A stretch of DNA of 64,000 nt, taken from DSWT01 sp035373625. Lineage in GTDB: Bacteria; Chloroflexota; Anaerolineae; B4-G1; SLSP01. The position numbers were made by a program, and so were the translations under genes. Shown one piece after another: positions 6,718 through 14,200 of the stretch. Every line of letters starts with the position of its first letter. The first letter of the stretch is position 1. A model generated the notes under the pieces. That model worked only from the letters and a program-made list of their open reading frames with translations, was not told the origin of the DNA and did no database searches. The DNA is taken from positions 1-64,000 of the forward strand of contig DAOSNS010000006.1 of NCBI GenBank assembly GCA_035373625.1, read 5' to 3'.

Positions 6718-6827
6718 GTTCACCTCCCATTAGCCCTGTCATAAAAAGCCTTGTGGTGCATAACGTCTATTGTATCATATATCAGGCGCATGGTGAAACC
6801 TCTCTATTGAAGATGGAATTTCTCCGG

Positions 6828-6855
6828 TTGCTCTCTCGTCAATCCATTGTATACT
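6828..6855 (+). promoter_or_regulatory. Promoter of the MazG-like gene, probably leaderless
   Basis: TTGCTC (6828-6833), a 16-nt spacer and TATACT (6850-6855). The ATG at 6864 is only 8 nt past the -10 box and has no Shine-Dalgarno, so transcription probably starts at or beside the ATG. Confidence 0.55.
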
Positions 6856-6863
6856 CGCGTCTT

Positions 6864-7166
6864 ATGACACTTAAAGAACTCACCGAAGCAATGAATGCCT
6901 TTGTCACGGCGATGGGGTGGTATCGTGACGATTCGCCGTTTGTGCAGTCGCCGCGCAACATCGCCATTTCGCTGTCGCTCGAAGCGGCGGAGGTGTTGGA
7001 GCATTTCCAGTGGGGCGAGGACGCCGTCCCCGAAGCGCTCGCCGAGGAGTTGGCGGACGTCGCCCTCTATCTGCTGCAACTGGCTTACCTCACCGGTATT
7101 GATCTGGAGCAGGCGATCATGGACAAGCTCGCGGTGAACTACCGCCGCTTCAGCCCGGACAAATGA
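6864..7166 (+). CDS. MazG-like nucleotide pyrophosphohydrolase
   Basis: A 100-aa all-alpha NTP pyrophosphatase of the MazG / dCTPase-like superfamily. The metal-binding helices are clear: SLEAAEVLEHFQW (ExxE) and EELADVALYLLQLA (ExxD). Such enzymes hydrolyse (d)NTPs to NMP and pyrophosphate, often removing non-canonical nucleotides. The length fits a single-domain member. The ATG at 6864 (MTLKELTEAM) is preferred; the frame stays open to 6753, but that would put the likely promoter inside the gene and add residues unlike the family. Confidence 0.85.
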   Translation: MTLKELTEAMNAFVTAMGWYRDDSPFVQSPRNIAISLSLEAAEVLEHFQWGEDAVPEALAEELADVALYLLQLAYLTGIDLEQAIMDKLAVNYRRFSPDK

Positions 7167-7230
7167 CGAGTTTTTATGGCAACGGATTAAACGGATTTTA
7201 ACGGATTCTCAAGGGGCTTCCGACTATTTT

Positions 7231-7353
7231 CAACGAAACGACTACGCGACTAAAGACTACCAGACTATTTCCAGCGAAACGACTACGCGACTAAAGACTA
7301 CGAGACTATTTTCAGCGAAACGACTATGCGACTAAAGACTACGAGACTATTTC
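7231..7353. repeat. Three tandem 41-bp GACTA-type units
   Basis: Three near-identical units beginning CARCGAAACGACTAYGCGAC and ending ACGAGACTATTT(T/C). They belong to the GACTA(C) family seen at 5338-5498 and 55768-56284. They end about 14 nt before the proS start codon, so they lie in the proS 5' leader or promoter region. Confidence 0.85.
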
Positions 7354-7366
7354 CAGAGGGATCATC

Positions 7367-8800
7367 ATGGCAGACTTTTTAACTTCTCAAAGCGAGGACT
7401 TTTCCAAGTGGTATAACGAAATCGTGCAGAAGGCGGATTTGGCCGATTATTCGCCTGTGCGCGGGTGCATGGTCATCAAACCCTACGGCTACACGCTCTG
7501 GGAGAACATCCGCGATGCGTTGGACCGCCGTTTCAAGGCGACGGGACACGTCAACGCTTACTTCCCACTCTTTATCCCGGAGAGCTTTTTGCAGAAGGAA
7601 GCCGAGCACGTAGAGGGTTTTTCGCCGGAGTTGGCCGTCGTCACCATTGGTGGAGGAGAGGAATTGGAGGAACGGTTGATCGTGCGGCCTACCTCGGAGA
7701 CGATCATCGGGCATATGTACGCCAAGTGGATCCAGTCGTACCGCGACCTGCCGTTGCTCATCAACCAGTGGGCCAACGTGGTGCGTTGGGAGATGCGCAC
7801 GCGCCTGTTCCTGCGCACGACGGAGTTCCTCTGGCAGGAAGGCCACACCGCGCACGCCACCCGCGACGAGGCGATGGAGGAGACGCTGCGGATGCTCGGC
7901 GTCTACACGGACTTTGCGATGAACGAGGCCGCGATCCCCGTGATCCCCGGGCGCAAGAGCGAGAGCGAGAAGTTCGCCGGGGCCGTCGCCAGCTACACGA
8001 TCGAGGCGATGATGAAGGACGGCAAGGCGCTGCAATCCGGCACCAGCCACTTCCTGGGGCAGAACTTCGCGCGGGCGTTCGAGATCAAGTTCCTCGACGA
8101 AAACAACGTGCAGCAGCTCGCGTGGACGACCTCGTGGGGCATGAGCACGCGCATGGTCGGCGCAATCGTGATGACGCACGGCGACGATCAGGGACTGTTG
8201 CTGCCGCCGCGCCTTGCGCCGGTTCAGGTCGTCATCGTGCCGATCTGGCGCAAGGACGAGGAGCGCGCGGTAGTTTTGGAAGCGGCACAGCAGTTGCATG
8301 CGCGCTTGAAGGAAACCCTGCGCGTCGAGCTGGATACGCGCGAGGGTTTCACCGCCGGCTGGAAGTTCAACGATTGGGAGATGCGCGGCGTGCCGTTGCG
8401 CATTGAAATCGGACCGCGCGATGTGACAAACCGGCAGGTGATGCTTGCCCGGCGCGACATCCCCGGGCGCGAGGGCAAGACGTCCGCCTCGTGGGACGGT
8501 TTGGAAACGACGGTCGCCGAGATGTTGACGACGATCCAGCAGGCGATCTATCAGAAGGCGTTGGATTTCCGCGAGCGTCACACCTGGGACGTGAAGACTT
8601 ACGATGAATTCAAGGAGGCCGTGGAGAACGGCTTTGCTCGTGCGTGGTGGGCCGGCGACGCTGAGGACGAGGCGCGCATCAAGGAGGAGACGAAGGCCAC
8701 GGTGCGCTGTATCCCCCTCGAACAACCCGGTGGCAGTGGGGTGTGCTTCTACACCGGCAAGCCCGCCACCGAAATTGCCATCTTCGGCAAGGCGTATTGA
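7367..8800 (+). CDS. proS: Prolyl-tRNA synthetase (archaeal/eukaryote type)
   Basis: A 477-aa class II aminoacyl-tRNA synthetase charging tRNA-Pro. Motifs are clear: VRPTSETIIGHMYAKWI (TxE), the class II motif-2 region RWEMRTRLFLRTTEFLWQEG, and QSGTSHFLGQNFARAF. Length and order match the ProS type that lacks the editing insertion of the E. coli enzyme and has the extra C-terminal domain; the protein ends IFGKAY, with a terminal Tyr as is typical of this type. GAGGG lies about 7 nt before the ATG. The upstream region is occupied by GACTA repeats. It stands just before the infC operon. Confidence 0.95.
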   Translation: MADFLTSQSEDFSKWYNEIVQKADLADYSPVRGCMVIKPYGYTLWENIRDALDRRFKATGHVNAYFPLFIPESFLQKEAEHVEGFSPELAVVTIGGGEELEERLIVRPTSETIIGHMYAKWIQSYRDLPLLINQWANVVRWEMRTRLFLRTTEFLWQEGHTAHATRDEAMEETLRMLGVYTDFAMNEAAIPVIPGRKSESEKFAGAVASYTIEAMMKDGKALQSGTSHFLGQNFARAFEIKFLDENNVQQLAWTTSWGMSTRMVGAIVMTHGDDQGLLLPPRLAPVQVVIVPIWRKDEERAVVLEAAQQLHARLKETLRVELDTREGFTAGWKFNDWEMRGVPLRIEIGPRDVTNRQVMLARRDIPGREGKTSASWDGLETTVAEMLTTIQQAIYQKALDFRERHTWDVKTYDEFKEAVENGFARAWWAGDAEDEARIKEETKATVRCIPLEQPGGSGVCFYTGKPATEIAIFGKAY

Positions 8801-8823
8801 GTTAAACACGGGGACACTGCTAC

Positions 8824-8851
8824 TTGACAGAACGTGCTTCCGTGTTATGAT
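8824..8851 (+). promoter_or_regulatory. Promoter of infC-rpmI-rplT
   Basis: TTGACA (8824-8829), a 16-nt spacer and TATGAT (8846-8851). The infC start lies about 40 nt downstream of the expected transcription start. Confidence 0.7.
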
Positions 8852-8897
8852 ACCCACGCTATTGTACCGGATCATCTAACCAACGAAGGGGGTCAGT

Positions 8898-9416
8898 ATC
8901 AGTAAGCAAAAGTATCGTGTCAATCGGGAAATTCGCGTGCCGGAAGTCCGCGTCATTGATGCCGAAGGCGGCAACCTGGGCGTTCGTCCCACAGCGGAAG
9001 CCATCCGCCTGGCCAATGAAGCCGGACTGGATCTGGTGGAGGTGGCACCCAACGCCGAGCCGCCGGTAGTCCGCATTATGGATTTTGGCAAGTTCATCTA
9101 CGAGCAAACCAAGAAAGAGCGGGAGGCGCGCAAGGCACAGAAGCAAATTGAAGTCAAAGAGATTCAACTGCGCCCTAAGACCAACGAACACCATACGCAG
9201 TTCAAGGTCAAAAGTGCACGGGGTTGGCTCGAAGAAGGCAACAAAGTTAAGGTGCGTATCCGCTTCCGAGGACGCGAGATTACCTACCCTGAAGTGGCTA
9301 TTGAGCAACTCGAAGAAATCGCCAACGAACTGAGCGATGTCGCCGTTGTTGAACAGACGCCGCAGTTGGATGGACGGACGATGTTAATGATCTTAGCGCC
9401 GAAAAAGAAAAAGTAG
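8898..9416 (+). CDS. infC: Translation initiation factor IF-3 (ATC start)
   Basis: A 172-aa protein that binds the 30S subunit and checks start-codon choice. The N domain runs from KQKYRVNREIRVPEVRVIDAEG through GLDLVEVAPNAEPPVVRIMDFG. After the lysine-rich linker the C domain begins KEIQLRPKTNEHH, and the protein ends LAPKKKK. No ATG, GTG or TTG is available at the right place; AAGGGGGT precedes an in-frame ATC at 8898, giving the expected N-terminus ISKQKYRVN. Rare AUU/AUC/AUA starts are the known basis of IF-3 autoregulation in E. coli. It is followed by rpmI and rplT, the classic order. Confidence 0.95.
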   Translation: MSKQKYRVNREIRVPEVRVIDAEGGNLGVRPTAEAIRLANEAGLDLVEVAPNAEPPVVRIMDFGKFIYEQTKKEREARKAQKQIEVKEIQLRPKTNEHHTQFKVKSARGWLEEGNKVKVRIRFRGREITYPEVAIEQLEEIANELSDVAVVEQTPQLDGRTMLMILAPKKKK

Positions 9417-9434
9417 CTGTAGGAGGAATATAAA

Positions 9435-9653
9435 GTGCCCAAACTCAAGACTCACAAGTCAACATCCAAACGCTTCCGCATTTCTAAGGGCGGCAAGGGT
9501 GTGTTGATGCGCACACGGCAGGGGAAGAGCCACTTCCGCCGCAACAAACCCGCCAGCGTGCGCGCTATGTTTGATCAACTCCATGTCGTGACCAGCGCCG
9601 GCATCAAGCGCCGCGTGCGTCGCCTGGCGCCCTATCTGCACGAGAAATCTTAA
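9435..9653 (+). CDS. rpmI: 50S ribosomal protein L35
   Basis: A 72-aa basic protein with the L35 hallmark start PKLKTHKSTSKRFRISKGGK and the internal HFRRNK. The start codon is GTG, with AGGAGG 8 nt upstream. It lies 18 nt after infC and 20 nt before rplT. Confidence 0.97.
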   Translation: MPKLKTHKSTSKRFRISKGGKGVLMRTRQGKSHFRRNKPASVRAMFDQLHVVTSAGIKRRVRRLAPYLHEKS

Positions 9654-9673
9654 ATTCAACCTGAGGTGAAATT

Positions 9674-10021
9674 GTGAGAGTTAAAGCTGGAACCGTAACA
9701 CGCCGTCGCCATAAGAAGATCGTCAGCCAAACCAAAGGCTTTTATGGGACGCGCCGTAAGTTGTTTCGGCGAGCTAATGAAGCATGGATGAAGTCCATGG
9801 TCTACGCCTACCGCGACCGGCGCAGCCGGAAGCGCGATTTGCGCCGCCTGTGGATCATTCGCATCAACGCTGCCGCCCACGACAACGGCGTCTCCTACAG
9901 CCGTCTGATGAACGATCTCAAAAAGGCGAACATTGCGATTGACCGTAAAATGCTGGCGGACCTGGCCGTCAACAACCCCACGGCCTTTGCCGCCGTCGTG
10001 CGCGCTGCCGTTCAGGCATAG
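9674..10021 (+). CDS. rplT: 50S ribosomal protein L20
   Basis: A 115-aa protein with the L20 signature region RRHKKIVSQTKGFYGTRRKL and YSRLMNDLKKANI. GTG start preceded by GAGGTG. It is an early-assembly 23S rRNA-binding protein and, in enterobacteria and Bacillus, a feedback repressor of this operon; no such leader was identified here. Last gene of the operon, followed by a strong terminator. Confidence 0.97.
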   Translation: MRVKAGTVTRRRHKKIVSQTKGFYGTRRKLFRRANEAWMKSMVYAYRDRRSRKRDLRRLWIIRINAAAHDNGVSYSRLMNDLKKANIAIDRKMLADLAVNNPTAFAAVVRAAVQA

Positions 10022-10042
10022 GCGCGCCGTTTCCCTGCACCC

Positions 10043-10072
10043 AAAAAGGCGACGTGAAGACGTCGCCTTTTT
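10043..10072 (+). terminator. Rho-independent terminator of the infC operon
   Basis: AAAAAGGCGACGT, a 4-nt loop, ACGTCGCCTTTTT: a 13-bp perfect stem ending in U's, 21 nt after the rplT stop. Confidence 0.92.
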
Positions 10073-10148
10073 GCATGCCCCATTAAAAAATTCCCCGGCG
10101 ATGCCCCATATCTCGCCATAGAGCACACTGAGACCATCGAGATACGTA

Positions 10149-10271
10149 CAGGACTTACGCAAACCGGCGGAACTTTACCGCAGAGCACGCCGAGAGCGCG
10201 GAGATTTTCTCATTTCTCGGCGTTCTCAGCGGCCTCGGCGGTGAAAAATGGATACGTCTGCGTAAGTCCTG
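10149..10271. mobile_element. 123-bp MITE-like element with 5-bp target duplication (family F)
   Basis: Perfect 13-bp terminal inverted repeats CAGGACTTACGCA (10149-10161) and TGCGTAAGTCCTG (10259-10271). The direct repeat ACGTA flanks it exactly on both sides (10144-10148, 10272-10276). It has no coding capacity. Its interior carries the CGCAGAG...CTCGGCGGT motif that is also dispersed elsewhere in this window. This is the signature of a non-autonomous transposon. Confidence 0.85.
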
Positions 10272-10317
10272 ACGTAGAAAACTCCCTCTGTAGACTCTGG
10301 AAATGCCCCCTCAAAGT

Positions 10318-10477
10318 AGGGCCTTATCATTCTTGCTCCGAGGGGAACGCCAGTCTTGCTCCAGTTCCCCGTTTTTAGCCGATACAATGATGAGGAACGC
10401 GGATCTGGCGATCCAACGCAGATTTGACGATCCGCTCGAAGCTAAATGAGGTCACTGTAACGAGAATGATAAAACCT
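10318..10477. mobile_element. MITE-like element, family D, copy 1 (about 160 bp)
   Basis: The left end AGGGCCTTATCATTCT and right end AGAATGATAAAACCT are imperfect inverted repeats. The flanking 12-mers CCCCCTCAAAGT and CACCCTCAAAGA match at 10 of 12 positions, as expected of an aged 12-bp target duplication. The interior holds GAGGGGAACGCCAG and the palindromic GCGGATC...GATCCGC type. The better-preserved copy is at 43754-43883. From here to the sigma factor start at 10745 I see no gene. Confidence 0.75.
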
Positions 10478-10744
10478 CACCCTCAAAGAAAGCTGACTTG
10501 ACGATTGGCGCAATATACACTAAGATTGATGCGGGAATGTCTCAAGAGCCAAACCTCACAAAGTCTTTCCCGATCCTGAAAATCCTGTTTGTCCTGGCAA
10601 AAAATGACGCAGCCGACGCCCATTCTCCGACCAACGACGATCTGACTACCCGCCCGACGCCGCCTCAATGACATCCGGCTGTTACCTTTTTCTCAGGTAC
10701 ACGACGTATTCTGTGAACTCCTATCAGCGCTGAAGGGAGAACGA

Positions 10745-11293
10745 ATGGAAGACTATACTCAAATGGAAGACGGCCAACTGGTAGACCTGGCGCGTGAAAA
10801 TCCGGACGCTTTTGAGGCACTCTACCGCCGCTATGTGACGCCCGTGTATCGCTATTGCTACGCGCGCACCGATAATGTCGCCGACGCCGAAGACTTGACG
10901 GCACAGACCTTTTTGGCGTTGCTCGAATCCATCCAGCGTTACCGCAGCACGAGCAACTTCTCGGCCTGGCTCTTCGGCATCGCGCGGCACAAGTGCGCCG
11001 ACCATTACCGGAAGGCGTATGCGACACGACAAGAACCGGTCGTCAATATCGAGATCACCGACCCGGAACCGGACGAGCCTGAAGATCGTTTGTTCCTCAA
11101 CGAGGTCCTGGAATGTGTGGAACGCCTGCTCAAGCAGCTCAGCCCTGACCGGCTGGAGGCTCTGCACCTGCGTTACTGGGGTGGGTTGAGTGTCCAGGAA
11201 GCCGCCAAAGTCATGCGCCGCAGTGAGGCCGCCCTTAAAATGCTAGTCTCCCGCGCTATCGCGGATCTGAGAGAAAGGTGTGTGACACCATGA
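10745..11293 (+). CDS. ECF-type RNA polymerase sigma factor
   Basis: A 182-aa sigma70-family factor. Region 2 (~25-90) includes FEALYRRYVTPVYRYCYAR, DAEDLTAQTFLALLE and FSAWLFGIARHKCADHYRK. Region 4 (~120-175) includes LSPDRLEALHLRYWGGLSVQ and the HTH EAAKVMRRSEAALKMLVSRA. AGGGAGA precedes the ATG. Its TGA overlaps the ATG of the next gene (ATGA, 11290-11293), so the two are translationally coupled, as is usual for ECF sigma/anti-sigma pairs. The partner gene encodes a membrane-anchored alpha-2-macroglobulin with an anti-sigma-like cytoplasmic tail. Confidence 0.93.
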   Translation: MEDYTQMEDGQLVDLARENPDAFEALYRRYVTPVYRYCYARTDNVADAEDLTAQTFLALLESIQRYRSTSNFSAWLFGIARHKCADHYRKAYATRQEPVVNIEITDPEPDEPEDRLFLNEVLECVERLLKQLSPDRLEALHLRYWGGLSVQEAAKVMRRSEAALKMLVSRAIADLRERCVTP

Positions 11294-14200
11294 AGAAAGA
11301 ATCAGTGAATGGAAGCATCAGCGAATCGGTGAATGGAAGAATCAGTGAATCAGTGGATCAGAGAGCCGAAGAACCAGGAAATCAGGGAATCGGTGAAGGC
11401 GATCCGGTGGAGGCAGCGCTGCGTTACAAGGTCTCCAAAATTAAGCCGGATCCTAATTTTGTGACGCGATTGGCGATGCAGTTGCGGCGCGAGTGGAAGT
11501 TGCGTACCGCGCCGGCCCCGCGCCGCGTGCCGTTGTGGGGCTGGCTCAGCGCCGCCGTCGCCACCATTCTGATCATCACCTTTGGGGCGCAGGCACTCTT
11601 GCCCGGAAAACGCGGAGTCCCCACCATGCCCACGCAGGTCGTCGAGGTGTTGCCGACGGCTACGTCTCGTCCGCCTGCGACCACGGCTGCCGTTCCACAG
11701 GCGACGGCGACAACTGCTGCGCCCACGCCTGAACCGGAGCCGGCGTTCGCCGCCGACCTGCCGCCGGCCGTGATGGCGGCTGTGCCGCGTCCCGGCGAGG
11801 AAGTCAATACCCAGGCCGGCATCCTCTTGCAGTTCACCCGTGCGATGGATCGCGCCAGCGTCGAAAACGCGCTGCGCGTCACCCCTGAAGTTGAGGGGAC
11901 CTTCGCTTGGCAGGATGACCGCACTGTCACCTTCAAGCCTAAAGTGCTCGCGGCAGGGACGCGCTATCACGTATCCCTGGATGTGACGGCCCGCGCCGCG
12001 AACGGCCTCCCGCTCACCCGCGACCTGGCATTCAGCTTTTCCACGCTGGACGCGCTCACGGTGACGCATGCCACCCCTGCGCAGGGAAGTGGGGACTTGC
12101 GCGGCGATACGCCGGTGCTCGTCGTCTTCAACTACCCGATGGTGCCCATCAACTGCACCGGTCAGGTCGCCGACGCGAACGCCGGCTGTCCTCCCTTGCC
12201 GTTGAATTTCACGCCGGGGGTTGTCGGCCAGGGGACATGGATCAACACCAGCGCCTACCGCTTTGATCCCCTGCCCGGTTGGAACGCCGGCACAACCTAC
12301 ACGGTGGAAGTCCCGGCCGGCGTCGCTTCCATCGCCGGTACGACGTTGAACGAAGCCGTGACATGGACGTTCGGCACGGCATTGCCCAGAATCATCAACA
12401 TCCAACCAGGCAACCGAAGCAAGAACGTGGCGCCGGATACCAACGTGCGCGTGTACTTCAATACGCCGATGGACCCACAGACCACCGCCGCAGCCTTCAG
12501 TCTGAGCGCCCCCGGGGATGTGCCCGTTCCTGGCACCATCCGTTGGGAGGACAATAACGCCACGCTGGTGTTTACCTCCACCCAAAACCTGGCGCTGGAC
12601 ACGGAGTACGTTGTGCGTGTTACCGATCAGGCAGGTGCTATCAACGGCAGCCCGGTGAAAGCCGGTCAGGAGATTCGCTTCAGGACGGCGCCCTACCCGG
12701 GTGTGGTGAAAATCATCGGCACGGATGAGCGCGCCGGCACCAGGACATTGAACTATTATGAGTCGCTGCGGGTGGAATTTCAGGGTTTGATTGATGAAAC
12801 CACCCTCGAAGGCCATTTCCGCATGACCGAGAACGAAAAGCCCATCGAGGTGAACTTCTGGTGGGATAATTACGAAAATCACAACTACGCTTACATTAAT
12901 TGGGACAAAGTCGCCGGAGCGCAGTATTGCCTCACGGTGCTGCCCGGCATTGCCGACCGGTACGGCAATGTCATCACCGACGAAACCACGGCGTGCTTTA
13001 TCGCCGGCGATCTGCCGCCGCTGTTCGCGGTCGCCACGCGCCAGAACACCCTTGCCCTCGACGCGGCCGACGCAGCGCGACTTTACTTCGTCGCCCAGAA
13101 CGTGGGGCAAGCTACCCTCACGCTGGCAACGCTGGCAGAACGCGGCTTTATGGATTACGAAGGGATGCCGGGCGCTGCTATCCGCCGTTGGTCATTGACG
13201 CTGGATAGCCCCCGCAATCAGGCCAGCGTCGTGCCGGTGGATCTGACCGAGGACGGCGGGCCTCTGCCGACAGGGTACTATCATCTGAGCTGGTCGGTAC
13301 CTAAAGCTGAATCGTGGTGGAATACCAACATCCGCTTTGCCGTCGTGGATCGTCACGTCACCCTTAAGATGACGACTGAAGAGGCTCTCGTTTGGGTCAC
13401 CGACCTGCGCAGCGCCCAACCTGTCGCCGGCGCGGAAGTGCGCCTGCTCAATCGCCTGGGGGAACTAATCGGCACCGGCGTGACGGACGCCGACGGCGTC
13501 GCCCGGTTCACCATCCTGATGCAGAATAACCAGTGGGACAACTACACTGCCGTCACCGGCGTCCCCGGTCAACCGGGCTTTGGCGTGGCGCGCAAGGACT
13601 GGAACCAGGGCGTCACCCCGTGGGATTTCGATATTGCGGCCGACTACTCACAATCGCTGCCCTATCAGGTCTATCTGCACACCGATCGTCCCATCTATCG
13701 GCCCGGTCAGGTCGTGCATCTGCGGGGTATCTTGCGCAACGATGATGATGCACGCTACACCCTCCCCGACGCCGGACAGACGGTTGAAATCGCTCTGCGC
13801 AATGCCAACTGGGAAATCGTCACCCAGACGGTGATGACTGTGGATGAGATGGGCGTATTCTCCGGCGATATCGAAGTGGCGGCGGACGCCCTGCTCGGCG
13901 TTTACACCCTGGAGGCCACTGTTCCCGGCGTCACCGACCGGACGTGGAGCCTCAATTTTACCGTGGCGGCCTATCGCAAGCCGGAATTCGAGGTTGCCGT
14001 GACGCCGGAGCAGAAGCAGATATTCGACGGTGAAATGTTGCGCACGCTGATCACGGCGCAGTATTATGCCGGCGGCCCGGTCGGCAATGCGCGCATCCAT
14101 TGGATTGTGCGTGCCACGCCGTTCTACTTCGCCCCGAATGTCGGCGGCTGGTGGAACTGGAATACGGGCGAGAGTGGTTGGATGTGGTACTACGAAGCCA

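Noticed and set aside
10483..10674. Small minus-strand ORF of 63 codons upstream of the sigma factor
   Set aside because: No ribosome site and no recognisable similarity. It begins with basic low-complexity sequence and ends just beyond a MITE.
11350..13110. A 586-codon open frame on the minus strand inside the A2M gene (and a 705-codon one at 15340-17457)
   Set aside because: They are antisense to a clearly homologous A2M gene, have His/Arg/Gly-rich composition typical of shadow frames in GC-rich DNA, and contain no recognisable motifs.
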